A stretch of 64,000 nucleotides of DNA from Saprospiraceae bacterium. GTDB taxonomy: Bacteria; Bacteroidota; Bacteroidia; Chitinophagales; Saprospiraceae. The stretch lies in contig JAHDHQ010000008.1 in NCBI GenBank assembly GCA_020631235.1, forward strand, positions 1 to 64,000, given 5' to 3'. This document shows, in pieces, positions 10,401 through 19,161 of this stretch; position 1 is the first letter of the stretch; every line of letters starts with the position of its first letter. The notes beneath the pieces are model-generated. The model was not told the DNA's origin. It was given only the letters and a program-made list of their open reading frames with translations, and did not search any database. The position numbers and the translations under genes are program-made.

Positions 10401-10499
10401 TCTCCAAGATAGAGCTCCATCTAGGAACTGACTAGCTTGTGTATATGCATCCGAAGCGCAAATGAGTAACATCAAGGATAGGTAAAGAATCTTTTTCAT
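7422..10499 (-). CDS. Secreted sortilin/VPS10-type BNR-repeat protein
   Basis: 1025 residues with a signal peptide (MKKILYLSLMLLICASDAYTQ). Residues of about 30-760 hold many Asp-box/BNR motifs of the form S-x-DGG-x-x-W (for example KTEDGGRSW, KSVDAGKTW, KSTDGGESW, RSEDAGKTW). These build beta-propellers of the sortilin (VPS10) or photosystem-II-stability-factor type. The C-terminal 250 residues contain a beta-rich FDWDLREAPAH module and then helical segments with coiled-coil character. This architecture is very common in Bacteroidota and is called glycosyl hydrolase without clear proof. Likely periplasmic or secreted. Confidence 0.85.
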   Translation of the reverse strand: MKKILYLSLMLLICASDAYTQASQFLDGALSWREIGPYRGGRSCAVAGVSGKPNLYYFGATGGGVWKTEDGGRSWQNLSDGFFGGSIGAIAVAASDPNVIYVGGGEKTVRGNVSSGYGMWKSVDAGKTWQSIGLEKSRHISRIRIHPDNPSIVWAAVMGNLYKDHEQRGVFKSVDGGKTWAKVLFANAGAGAVDLTLDPNNPRILYASTWKVRRNPYSLSSGGEGSALWKSTDGGESWTDISANEGLPSGVWGINGVTVSPANSDRIWALIENENGGLYRSEDAGKTWNKVNESRSLRQRAWYYTRLYADPKDEEIVYVLNVNYHKSKDGGKSFNSSRAPHGDHHDLWIAAENPNRMIIGDDGGAQVTYDGGETWSTYHNQPTAQFYRVTTDHHFPYRIYAAQQDNSTIRISHRSNGRSITEKDWESTAGGESAHIAVDPKNNEIVYGGSYGGYLTRLDHNTGFNRAINVWPDNPMGYGAEGMKYRFQWNFPIFFSKHDPNKLYTCSNHVHLSTDEGQSWEIVSPDLTSNDPEKMVSSGGPITQDNTGVEYYCTIFAAQESPIKEGLIWVGTDDGLVHYTNDGGQHWQNVSPKNIPKGLMINCVEPSPFDEASCYIAATAYKNGDFKPYFLKTDNFGKSWKLINQGIDNEHFTRAIRTDQLDQGVLYGGTETGMYISYNDGVSWESLQLNLPVVPITDLAVKDNHLIAATQGRGLWMIDDLSAIKQAKEIPTSSTVHLFKPADTYRMKGSQTKETKGAGTNHAAGAMTHFYLKDYNEEKDSISLIFTELNGDTIRHFSNYAEKKYNKLSITTGPNRFDWDLREAPAHSFDGMILWWGSMNGPKVLPGSYQVHLNVNGKNQTQAFKVLADPRVNYSQEALKSGNDFIKEINAKVSESHKTIENIRTLKKKMASFSKSYESEALKTSIQTIDSSLTAIEKELYQTKNQSRQDPLNYPIKLTNKLAHINSLMQISDAPPTDQMIQVKNKLVALIDEQLEKYQKIVDTDIKALNKLISNEVVEFIKVDP

Positions 10500-10579
10500 A
10501 ATTGGAATTTTCTCTTATTGAAATTATTCGAAGCGGAAAATGTGCTTAATGATTTAGCAAAACTTGTGGCAATCAAGGA

Positions 10580-11377
10580 CTACAATTTAGTCATTATTTG
10601 GTCCGGATTATCTAAAATGGACCTAGTTATTTTGTAATGCTCAGTTTCTTTATAATCTACTTTAGCAATCTTACCATCCGTAAAATAAAATACTTCTGAG
10701 TCAGGAGCTGACATAAAAATAGGAGAGTGTGTTGCAATGACAAAATGAGATCCAGTTGTTTTAATTTTTTCGAGTATAAAGGATAATAGACTCAATTGCC
10801 TAGTTGGAGATAGGGCTGCTTCTGGTTCATCGATTAAATACAAGCCTTTTCCAGTAATGCGTGAGGTAAAAAACTTTAAGAAGCCTTCTCCGTGGGACAT
10901 AGCTTCTAAATCTCTGGTGTAACGTTTTATATAGTTGTTTTTCTCACCTTCAATAGCTCCTAAAGTTAATTTTATATCACCTCCAGTAAAGCTTTCTTTG
11001 ACTTCTTCGATCTCCTGGTCTAATGCTTTTATTTCGTTTTTTATATGTCGTGCAAAACCTATAAAATCTTCAGCCCTCACAAAGAAACCATGATGTGTTT
11101 TTTCTTTATATCTGATGCTTAAATAGTTGGCTAAATCATTGGCTGCGCTTAAAGAATCGTCCTCTTCTAAACGCAGACTACCGGCTAGCGGTACGCCCGT
11201 GTAAGCTGCAATCCCTTCCAGAATAGTAGATTTACCACTTCCATTTTCACCCACAAAAAAACTGATGCTTTTTTCGAAAAGAATCTCCTCAAAATCCTTG
11301 ATTAGTGGTAAGGTCCAAGGGAAAGAGTCTTGCTTGTCTTCGGGATAATTTCTTAACCGTAAACTTGATAAAATCAT
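10580..11377 (-). CDS. AAA-family ATPase, ABC-like fold
   Basis: 265 residues. The Walker A motif is GENGSGKST (residues about 43-51). Then come a helical insertion with a charged coiled-coil-like section, a signature-like MSHGEGFLKFF, a Walker B GLYLIDEPEAALSP and the switch histidine in IATHSP. This is the layout of stand-alone SMC/RecF-like 'predicted ATPases'. Function is unknown; they often act in DNA transactions or stress responses. It is the last gene of a minus-strand group with the small membrane protein and MFS gene. Confidence 0.8.
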   Translation of the reverse strand: MILSSLRLRNYPEDKQDSFPWTLPLIKDFEEILFEKSISFFVGENGSGKSTILEGIAAYTGVPLAGSLRLEEDDSLSAANDLANYLSIRYKEKTHHGFFVRAEDFIGFARHIKNEIKALDQEIEEVKESFTGGDIKLTLGAIEGEKNNYIKRYTRDLEAMSHGEGFLKFFTSRITGKGLYLIDEPEAALSPTRQLSLLSFILEKIKTTGSHFVIATHSPIFMSAPDSEVFYFTDGKIAKVDYKETEHYKITRSILDNPDQIMTKL

Positions 11378-11399
11378 GGAATAAGTGAGCGGCCTATGA

Positions 11400-11612
11400 T
11401 TAAATAACTAGTACAAATTCCGTAAGCACAATAGCCACAATCATTCCAATAAGTCCAACAATTAAAGTCGTTTTAGCTTTAGCAGGGAACTGTTTTCGGT
11501 AAATAAAAAAAAGTACAATACCTACAATAGGTATCAAAAAAGATAACAGGATGAGTCCAATATGTAATTTATCTTCCTGTCCAGCTGGGTTTGTCTGATC
11601 TACCTGTGTCAT
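11400..11612 (-). CDS. Small two-helix membrane protein
   Basis: 70 residues with two hydrophobic segments (about residues 18-38 and 48-70) joined by a short basic loop (YRKQFPAKAK), preceded by a polar N-terminus. The cytoplasmic loop with lysines suggests both ends face out. It lies between the AAA ATPase and the MFS carrier on the same strand. Similar small proteins are frequent in Bacteroidota, and no function is assigned. Confidence 0.6.
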   Translation of the reverse strand: MTQVDQTNPAGQEDKLHIGLILLSFLIPIVGIVLFFIYRKQFPAKAKTTLIVGLIGMIVAIVLTEFVLVI

Positions 11613-11667
11613 GATAAAATTTTATTTAACAAATGAGCGCAAGTTGTAATAATGCAACTAGGCTCTT

Positions 11668-12891
11668 TTAATTGTATTCTACTTTTTCATTTTTAAAAAA
11701 CACTAAAAATAAGATGGATACAACACCTGCAAACATAGCTGGCCATAACCATATTGCTTCCCAGCTATGCAATCCATCATTTATGATGTTATTATCCGTA
11801 ATCTTTCCGGCGATATAAAAACCAATCAACATTCCTAAGCCATAAGTAGCTAGAGTTATTAGTCCTTGAGCCGCACTCTTAACATGCTCTCCAGCTTTGG
11901 AGTCTGTGTAGATTTGTCCTGAAACGAAAAAGAAGTCATAACAAATACCATGCAAAGCGATGCCAATAAGCAACATAAAGCTCAATTCGCCCGCATCCCC
12001 AAAAGCGAAAAGGACATAGCGCAAGACCCAAGCAGCCATGCCGATAAGGAGTGTCCACTTAATGCCAAAGCGCTTAAAAAATAAGGGTAAAACCAACATA
12101 AAAAGTACTTCAGAAATTTGACCAATCGTCATTTTTCCCGTTGCTTTTTCCATGCCAATTTCCACTAAAAATGGATTCGCTTGAGAATAGTAGAAAGCCA
12201 AAGGAATACAAATAAGAATGGAAGAAATAAAGAACACCAAAAAGTTTTTATTTCTTAAAAGTTTCAAAGCATCTAAACCTAAAATGTTAGAAATACTTGG
12301 GTTTGCATCTGTATTTTTTGGTGGGGTTTTAGGTAAAGTAAAACTTAGAAGTCCTAATGTGATGGATGCGATACCGACCATCAAAAAAGTATTTTTTAAC
12401 ATACCAGCAGCTATGGCTTCCGGAGCATCCCAATAAAACACATAGCTGATAACTAATCCTGCAACAATCCAACCAATGGTTCCCCAAAGTCTAATGTAAG
12501 AAAATTCTTTAGCTGGGTCTTGCATTTGATTAAAGGCCACTGAATTTACCAATGCTAGTGTGGGCATATAAATAATCATATAGCCTAATACCAATGGGTA
12601 AAAGCCAGAAAAATCAGACGATGTATACATTAAATACATCAGGATGGCTCCAACGATATGAAGAACACCTAATATTTTTTCAGCATTAAAGTATCGATCT
12701 GCGATCAGGCCTATGATAAAAGGTGCTATGATTGCTCCCCAAGATTGAGTAGAATAAGCTTGACCTATTTGGCCGCCGTTCGCACCTAAAGTTGATCCTA
12801 GAAATGTACCCATAGTCACAAACCATCCGCCCCAGATAAAAAACTCCAGAAACATCATTAGACTCAGCTGAATTTTGATTGAATTTTTCAT
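11668..12891 (-). CDS. MFS transporter, nucleoside:H+ symporter family
   Basis: 407 residues with about twelve hydrophobic helices. The start (LMMFLEFFIWGGWFVTMGTFL), QAYSTQSWGAIIAPFIIGLIADRYF and the loop FSYIRLWGTIGWIVAG match the nucleoside:proton symporter (NupG/XapB-like) branch. In Bacteroidota this branch often sits beside DUF1080 genes, where the substrate may be a modified sugar or a breakdown product rather than a nucleoside. It starts 11 bases after the stop of the DUF1080 lipoprotein gene, so it is surely in the same operon. Inner membrane. Confidence 0.85.
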   Translation of the reverse strand: MKNSIKIQLSLMMFLEFFIWGGWFVTMGTFLGSTLGANGGQIGQAYSTQSWGAIIAPFIIGLIADRYFNAEKILGVLHIVGAILMYLMYTSSDFSGFYPLVLGYMIIYMPTLALVNSVAFNQMQDPAKEFSYIRLWGTIGWIVAGLVISYVFYWDAPEAIAAGMLKNTFLMVGIASITLGLLSFTLPKTPPKNTDANPSISNILGLDALKLLRNKNFLVFFISSILICIPLAFYYSQANPFLVEIGMEKATGKMTIGQISEVLFMLVLPLFFKRFGIKWTLLIGMAAWVLRYVLFAFGDAGELSFMLLIGIALHGICYDFFFVSGQIYTDSKAGEHVKSAAQGLITLATYGLGMLIGFYIAGKITDNNIINDGLHSWEAIWLWPAMFAGVVSILFLVFFKNEKVEYN

Positions 12892-12902
12892 CCTATATTG
12901 AT

Positions 12903-15900
12903 TTACAGTTCTTTAATCTTTATGTTTCTATACCATACCTTGTCGCTATGATCCTGAAGCGAAATGTGTCCTTTTTTGTATTGTCCAAAATGCTTCATCG
13001 ATTTAAACTTACTATTGGCGATCATTTCCGTCCATTCATCCGTAAACATTTCGAATTCAACTACTTTTAAACCATTTAGCCAAAATTCCACTTGGCCATT
13101 TAATGACTTTATCCGCACTTGATTCCACGAACCAGCAGGCAAAGAAGCTGGGTATTTGCTTTCGATCATGTCGTATAAATCCCCGGCTCTATGGGTAACA
13201 TATTTTGTATCAGGGTGACAAACGTTATCTAAAACCTGCATTTCAGGACCTGATTCCCACACATAATTGACAGAGTCGCTTTCTAGCACATTAAACATAA
13301 TCCCAGAATTTCCGCAATTATTAATTTTCCATTCACAAGCAAATTCGAAATTTTCATATTGATCTTTCGTAATCAAATCACCACCGTCTTCCGATTGCCA
13401 ATGACCTTTTTCATTTTGTTTGGCATTTAAATGAATGGCTCCATCATCGATGATCCATCCTTTTCCAATGGTTTGTTTCTTCATATTCCGAAAATGTTCC
13501 ATTGATTTTCCATCAAAAAGTAATTTCCAGCCATCTGCTTTTTCGGCTTCTGTCAAGGCGTTATTTATCCATGGACTGCGTTTAGCAGCTGTAAAACCAG
13601 GCTTATCAGTCGGTATTTTGTTCAAAGTATACCAAGCCTCATTAGACCATAACTGGTTCCCTTTACGACTGATAAAATGCTTATCTAGATGCACGTAAAT
13701 CATATGATCTTCTTTCATCCCATCTAATTCCAAAAAGACTTTGGTTCCATCTTCGGATACTTGTGTGCTTTTTATATTCAACATTTTTTCGTCCAACTTC
13801 GGTCCTCCGTAATCTGCGGTAGGCTTATAGTACCATTGTTTGACGGAAAACTCAGATATGTCCCAGCCATCATTGGCATGTAGCGGTTCTGTAAAAGTAA
13901 TCTCGATACCATTTGATCGAGCACTAACGGATAACATTTCGAAAGTAGATTTTTCATTAAACGAAACTCTTTGGAGACCATACCATAATGTGTTATTATG
14001 TTGCCAGTTACCATTGTTACCTATACCTCCTAAGTATAAATCACCATCTGGACCCCATACTAATCGATTAACTCCGGCTTCTACTCCTTGCATAAATCTG
14101 AAGACACAACCTTGTAATTGTCCTTCTACTTCTTCTACAAAAACACGCTTCACACCACCATGTGTAACCTCTCCATGGATCATTTGACCCATATATGGTC
14201 CAATATTGAGATAAGAAGGAGTAGAAGGCGAATTCCCAATTTCATTTTGAGGTAACCAAACCACTGGTTTTTGTTCGACTTTACTATCCAAGCCTTCATA
14301 ATTCACGGTTTTAGATCCATACCACGCATCTTTAGTGACATGCACAATTTTGGATGCTGGCAACCAATCACCTTGATTATCAGAAATAAATAATTCGTTT
14401 TTATATCCTTTGCCAATACCGTTTGGTGTTCTTAAGCCATTAGCTATGATTTCGTATGACCCAGTTTTAGGGTCTATTTTAATACAACTTCCACGGTCGA
14501 GAGGCTGATCAAGGGCACTAGCTCCACCAGGTTGAATCCCCGTCGCTAAGTTTAAATACAAGTAGCCTGCTTTCTCTTCCAAGCCAAAAGTGAATTCATG
14601 AAAATTAGAGGTTACTTCCCAGGTGTTACAAACGGTTTGATATTCATCTATGATTTCATCATTGTTTAAATCCACTAATTTCGTGAGTTCATGCTTTTGG
14701 CAAACGTAGATATCGTCGCCTATTACTTTTAAACCCAGTGGTTCTGCCAGACCACTTGCTATTTTCTTAACCGTTATGTTAGCTGGATTTTCTGCTTTTA
14801 TATTGTCTAGTATATATACTGCTCCTAGAGCATCCCAAGTAGAAATGACCAAACGGCCATCTGGCAAAAAATCCATACCACCTACTTTTGGAGTAAATTC
14901 ATCTGGTCTTGCTTGATGTACATCAAAGCTTGGATGCATTCCAGCCAATGGATTTTTATCACCAGGAATATTTCTACTGGAGGCCATAGGTAATGAATAA
15001 CCGATAATCCGATCTCGATTATTTATGTTGTGGGATAGCATTTCTGAAGGCACGGTCAACCAGAATGGATCATTGGGCCCCTTGATATTAAAGGATAAAA
15101 ATCGTCCACCACCACCATCGAAAAATTGAATTTTCACACGATGAAAACCCTTAGCTAGCTGGACAGCATTTTCTTTCATACTTAAACCATGTAGACCATC
15201 ATGATTGACAATTTCTTTATCATCGATCCACAATATTGAACCATCATCACTCCACATTCTAAAAGTGTATAAACCATCTTCTGGAATTTCAATATAACCA
15301 TCTGCATATAATCCAAATGGAGGGAAAACATCCCCAAAACGGCCATCGTCTATATTGCCCAACTCTGGCATAATACCGCCCATCACAGTCTTGTATTTTA
15401 ATAAACTTGGTGGCAGCTTTTTTGTGTTTTTAGGTATATCGTGTATGCTCACTACCAAGCCTGGAAGAATATCTTCTGTATTCACTTCGATGGCAGGGAG
15501 CATTTCTGCTGAGAGGTTATTTTGTGGTTTGTTATCATCGACTTCTGGATCAGCAAGACTAAGGATATAATCCACCATTTGACTTATATCTGCATCCGCG
15601 ATTTCTGGGTGAGCATTCATAATATCTTTCCCCCAAACGCCAGTGCCTCCAGCTTTGATCTTGGCTATTAGATAGTTTTTATTGTCTTGATTATCGGCAT
15701 ATTTTTGGGCGACTGAAACATAAGCTGGACCTATGGTTTTTACATTTTTATTGTGACAGGTTTTACAATCATTTTTAGCAATTAATCGTGCACCGAGATG
15801 TGGAACGGTGGCTTCTTCTAATTCCGCATCTACAGAGTTAGGATCAGGAATGCTTGGTTTTCCAAACTGGATACTCATGGATGTGCTCTCACCATTCAAT

Positions 15901-16568
15901 CTTAATTTCCCGCCAATTGCTAATGTTTCTGAACCTCCCTTAGACTGATTTTTTGTGTTTATATCCACCAGTTCGCCATCAGTCTTTATATGGTCTTGAA
16001 TGATCATTGATTGGATATCAATATCTCGATAAACTTCATAACCATCTGCATTTTGAAGGCTAAAAGTGTGGTGTAAGATTGGAGAACCACCCTCTGAAGT
16101 GTTAAAATCTATGTGTTCCTCACAAAGTATCTTTTGTGCTTCTACTCTAATTTCATGCAATAAAGTAATGCTATTGTTTTCGAAACGATGACCTAGATAT
16201 TGGTATTGGCTTTTTGTATTGACGCCATTTTTTGTCACATGCCAAATGGTTTTTTCTGGATTTTGAAAATATATAGATCCATATGCTGTAGGCTGAGGAC
16301 CATGAACCATGTCATAGACAGCTCCTTCGAAGTTAACGCCACCTTTCCATGCTTTGTATGGAGAGCCTGTACTCGTATGGTAAGCCAGCCAGAAATCGTC
16401 ATCCAATGCCATGCTTAGCACCCTAGGGTTTTTATCGAGTACGGAACGGAAAGCCCAAGGATCTATGGGTCGATCAGATTCTTCCGTTTTTTGTTCGGGT
16501 GAACAACTTAAAAAAAGTAAAATGAATAAATATCCTACTATCGTAAACTTTGAGCATTTAATCAGCAT
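12903..16568 (-). CDS. Lipoprotein with cytochrome c, PA14, propeller and DUF1080 domains
   Basis: 1221 residues. The lipoprotein signal is ILLFLSCSPE (cysteine at 22). A single c-type heme site CKTCH is at residues 268-272, with a candidate distal Met at 317 (DIMNAHPEIAD). A PA14-like beta-sandwich covers about 400-500 (GLYTFRMWSDDGSILWIDD). A sugar-dehydrogenase/NHL-like propeller covers about 550-860 (KVGGMDFLPDGRLVISTWD). A C-terminal DUF1080 (3-keto-disaccharide hydrolase, GH16-like) domain spans about 1020-1221. The N-terminal 250 residues are a further beta-rich domain. The combination suggests oxidative handling of a polysaccharide or keto-sugar at the cell surface with heme electron transfer. 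It is first in an operon with the MFS gene. Confidence 0.85.
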   Translation of the reverse strand: MLIKCSKFTIVGYLFILLFLSCSPEQKTEESDRPIDPWAFRSVLDKNPRVLSMALDDDFWLAYHTSTGSPYKAWKGGVNFEGAVYDMVHGPQPTAYGSIYFQNPEKTIWHVTKNGVNTKSQYQYLGHRFENNSITLLHEIRVEAQKILCEEHIDFNTSEGGSPILHHTFSLQNADGYEVYRDIDIQSMIIQDHIKTDGELVDINTKNQSKGGSETLAIGGKLRLNGESTSMSIQFGKPSIPDPNSVDAELEEATVPHLGARLIAKNDCKTCHNKNVKTIGPAYVSVAQKYADNQDNKNYLIAKIKAGGTGVWGKDIMNAHPEIADADISQMVDYILSLADPEVDDNKPQNNLSAEMLPAIEVNTEDILPGLVVSIHDIPKNTKKLPPSLLKYKTVMGGIMPELGNIDDGRFGDVFPPFGLYADGYIEIPEDGLYTFRMWSDDGSILWIDDKEIVNHDGLHGLSMKENAVQLAKGFHRVKIQFFDGGGGRFLSFNIKGPNDPFWLTVPSEMLSHNINNRDRIIGYSLPMASSRNIPGDKNPLAGMHPSFDVHQARPDEFTPKVGGMDFLPDGRLVISTWDALGAVYILDNIKAENPANITVKKIASGLAEPLGLKVIGDDIYVCQKHELTKLVDLNNDEIIDEYQTVCNTWEVTSNFHEFTFGLEEKAGYLYLNLATGIQPGGASALDQPLDRGSCIKIDPKTGSYEIIANGLRTPNGIGKGYKNELFISDNQGDWLPASKIVHVTKDAWYGSKTVNYEGLDSKVEQKPVVWLPQNEIGNSPSTPSYLNIGPYMGQMIHGEVTHGGVKRVFVEEVEGQLQGCVFRFMQGVEAGVNRLVWGPDGDLYLGGIGNNGNWQHNNTLWYGLQRVSFNEKSTFEMLSVSARSNGIEITFTEPLHANDGWDISEFSVKQWYYKPTADYGGPKLDEKMLNIKSTQVSEDGTKVFLELDGMKEDHMIYVHLDKHFISRKGNQLWSNEAWYTLNKIPTDKPGFTAAKRSPWINNALTEAEKADGWKLLFDGKSMEHFRNMKKQTIGKGWIIDDGAIHLNAKQNEKGHWQSEDGGDLITKDQYENFEFACEWKINNCGNSGIMFNVLESDSVNYVWESGPEMQVLDNVCHPDTKYVTHRAGDLYDMIESKYPASLPAGSWNQVRIKSLNGQVEFWLNGLKVVEFEMFTDEWTEMIANSKFKSMKHFGQYKKGHISLQDHSDKVWYRNIKIKEL

Positions 16569-16757
16569 TTCCGTTGGTTAGTTTTAATTTTTGCCAATGT
16601 TATTGGCCATTTAATTGAGGATTGCAAATTATCATTTTGTTAATAAAAAAAGGGTAAAGCACAGGTCTTTCTTTTAACTTTTTAGCTTATCATCAAATAT
16701 TAAGTTTTTTAGATTTCTATATAGATGCGTACATTAGCTTTTGGATAAATATTTATT

Positions 16758-17288
16758 ATGAAAATTGGAAAATTAATTGCTAAGTTTTTATTGGTCTCTT
16801 TAGTGGCTTATTTGCTGACTTGCTTAATGGGTCCCAAGAATTTAAATGTGGAGCGAAGTATCACGGTGAATGCCGAAACGAATGAAGTATTTCCATTAGT
16901 TAATAATTTGAAAAATTGGCAAAAGTGGTCTTCATGGTATGAGAAAGAACCATCGATGAAGCTTAGCTATGGTGACATTACTGAGGGTGATGGAGGAATT
17001 TATGCATGGGATGGGAAAGAAAATGGTAAAGGAAGTTTGGAAATTATAGATTCTAAGAAAAACCAACAAATTAGGACGCGTTTAAAGTTTGATGGATTTG
17101 ATGGCGAAAGTTTCGGCCAATGGGACTTCGAAACTAAAAAAGATGGAACAAAAATAACTTGGGGGATGAAGGGTGATGATTTACCTTTTATGCTTCGAGG
17201 GATGATGTTAGTCATGAATCAAAAAGACAAAATGGTAGCTGACTTTGATAGAGGTTTAGCTAATTTAAAAAAGCTAGTGGAAGGATAG
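16758..17288 (+). CDS. SRPBCC-fold (polyketide-cyclase-like) membrane-anchored protein
   Basis: 176 residues. An N-terminal hydrophobic helix (residues about 6-24) anchors the protein or acts as a signal. The rest is an SRPBCC/START-like ligand-binding fold: V-ERSITVNAETNEVFPLVNNLKNWQKWSSW, the typical opening strand and 'W-x-x-W' helix, then a curved sheet ending in a long C-terminal helix. The ligand is unknown. It lies 32 bases before pabB, so it may share a transcript with it, but I see no functional link. Confidence 0.75.
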   Translation: MKIGKLIAKFLLVSLVAYLLTCLMGPKNLNVERSITVNAETNEVFPLVNNLKNWQKWSSWYEKEPSMKLSYGDITEGDGGIYAWDGKENGKGSLEIIDSKKNQQIRTRLKFDGFDGESFGQWDFETKKDGTKITWGMKGDDLPFMLRGMMLVMNQKDKMVADFDRGLANLKKLVEG

Positions 17289-17320
17289 AGTTAAGAATTT
17301 GGAAATGCATAGAACTATTT

Positions 17321-18379
17321 GTGTGGCATTTCAATTATCATAATGTATTGAATAAGAAAGCCGAAATAGCCGCCACACTGAATCAATGGGGTAAAGAAGA
17401 AAAACCTTTTTTCTTTATCATTGATTTTGAATGTAAGAAGCCTATATTGTTTCCACTGGATGAGGTGCCCAATCATATTTTTTACGACATTGGACATCAA
17501 AAAAAGCTACCTAAACAAAGAAAAACATCATCTGGGCAGTTTGCTCATTTTAATCTGATCGATCAAGCGACGTTTAGCCAAAGCTTTAAACAAGTACAAA
17601 AGGAAATATTGCTTGGCAATAGTTATTTAACCAATTTAAGTTTTCCGCACAAGCAGTCTTCAGCTATAGATTTAAGCCAATTATTTTTGGACGCAAAAGC
17701 GCCTTATAAATTGCTGATTGATGATCAGTGCGTTGTGTTTTCTCCCGAACCATTTATTCAAATCAAGGAAGGGAAAATAAGTAGTTTTCCCATGAAAGGC
17801 ACCATCGATGCAAGCATACCAAATGCTGAACAACAATTGATGGATGATGAGAAAGAAAAAGCTGAGCATGCCACAATTGTGGATTTAATCCGTAATGATT
17901 TATCCATTGTTTCCAAATGTGTGCGCGTACAAGATTACAGATATGTACAGCACATCCACAATGCTAGGGGCGGCATTTTACAAACAAGTAGTCAGGTTGT
18001 TGGTGATTTAGATAGTGATTTTAAAACACGAATAGGAACCATTTTAATGGATCTTTTACCTGCAGGCAGCATTTCTGGAGCACCAAAGCAAAAGACTGTA
18101 GAGATTATACAAAAATTTGAAATCCGTCCAAGAAATTATTACACGGGTGTTTTTGGTTATTTTGATGGGAAGGAGTTGTATTCTTCTGTCATGATTCGTT
18201 GTATACAAAAACATCAAGGAATGTTTTATTATCATAGTGGAGGAGGGATCACATCCCAAAGTAATGTGACTAACGAATACAAAGAACTAGCACAAAAAGT
18301 TTATGTACCAATTTATAGAGACGATCAAGTTTCAGCACGGAACTCCTCAACATCTAATTTATCATCAACAGCGGTTTGA
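17321..18379 (+). CDS. pabB: Aminodeoxychorismate synthase component I (PabB)
   Basis: 352 residues from a GTG start; no in-frame ATG gives a better fit. This chorismate-binding enzyme converts chorismate plus ammonia to 4-amino-4-deoxychorismate for folate synthesis. Diagnostic motifs are PMKGTI (157-161, where PabB uses Lys for a covalent intermediate and anthranilate synthases have PIAGT), ATIVDLIRNDL, PAGSISGAPK (247-256) and YTGVFGYFDG. It is shorter than the E. coli enzyme (453) because the N-terminal region is reduced. The 3' end overlaps the next gene by 77 bases. No PabA glutaminase gene is present in the window. Confidence 0.92.
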   Translation: MWHFNYHNVLNKKAEIAATLNQWGKEEKPFFFIIDFECKKPILFPLDEVPNHIFYDIGHQKKLPKQRKTSSGQFAHFNLIDQATFSQSFKQVQKEILLGNSYLTNLSFPHKQSSAIDLSQLFLDAKAPYKLLIDDQCVVFSPEPFIQIKEGKISSFPMKGTIDASIPNAEQQLMDDEKEKAEHATIVDLIRNDLSIVSKCVRVQDYRYVQHIHNARGGILQTSSQVVGDLDSDFKTRIGTILMDLLPAGSISGAPKQKTVEIIQKFEIRPRNYYTGVFGYFDGKELYSSVMIRCIQKHQGMFYYHSGGGITSQSNVTNEYKELAQKVYVPIYRDDQVSARNSSTSNLSSTAV

Positions 18380-18902
18380 TGATACTAGGTGGGAATATTA
18401 TGGAACAAAAGTTTCTACTATTTTGCTCCATAAACTCCTTAGATTCCCAGCATTAGATGCCCAAACTACCTACAAATGCACTTTGGTGTACGACAGTGAT
18501 ATACAATCGATATCTATCAGACCATATCAAGTAAAAAAGATAAACCAACTACAAACCGTATTGGCTGATCAAATAAGTTATGAAAGCAAATTTCTTGACA
18601 GACTAAGTTTAAGCCAATGCTTCAATCAACGCGATGAAGCCGATGATGTCATCATCATAAGGAATGGATGGGTAACAGATTCCTATTATGCTAATTTAGT
18701 CTTTGAAAATGAAGAAGGACTATTTACACCCGCGCACGCCCTACTAAAAGGTACCACCAGGGCAAGATTGCTTGATGAAAAAGTGATCAAGGAAAGACAA
18801 ATACATTTAGATGATATAAAACTTTACAAAAGTGTTTATTTAATCAATGCCATGATTCCTTTAGGTGGAGTCAGTATTGATACAGCAAGGATAATTATCT
18901 GA
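18303..18902 (+). CDS. pabC: Aminodeoxychorismate lyase-like class IV aminotransferase (PabC)
   Basis: 199 residues of the PLP class IV fold, expected to convert aminodeoxychorismate to p-aminobenzoate and pyruvate. The N-terminus FIETIKFQHGTPQHLIYHQQRF matches the family opening (FETI...G-x-x-x-x-L-x-x-H-x-x-R). Lys96 in SKFLDRL aligns with the PLP-binding lysine of PabC (KHLNRL in E. coli). NGWVTDSYYANLVF and LLKGTTRARLL are the glycine-rich and TR motifs. At 199 residues it is shorter than E. coli PabC (269), but every core motif is present. The ATG at 18303 overlaps pabB by 77 bases, so translation is coupled. Confidence 0.82.
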   Translation: MYQFIETIKFQHGTPQHLIYHQQRFDDTRWEYYGTKVSTILLHKLLRFPALDAQTTYKCTLVYDSDIQSISIRPYQVKKINQLQTVLADQISYESKFLDRLSLSQCFNQRDEADDVIIIRNGWVTDSYYANLVFENEEGLFTPAHALLKGTTRARLLDEKVIKERQIHLDDIKLYKSVYLINAMIPLGGVSIDTARIII

Positions 18903-19161
18903 TATAGATTTGATGGTTACAAAGCTATCTGATGCAGCATTTTTTGTATAAGTATCTAAAAAACATGTCCTTCTTAAAGGTTCTTTAATCAATGATTTCA
19001 GTCTAAGGGTGTTAAATATTTTAACAATCACAGGATATTGGCTGTATTTTATCACTGGGTATAACTGCAAATTTTAAAAGATTCTTAATGCGCTTATATT
19101 CCCGAGAAATCAGGGAGTATTTAATTAATTTAGTAAGTATTAATCTTAAATATAAACATTC

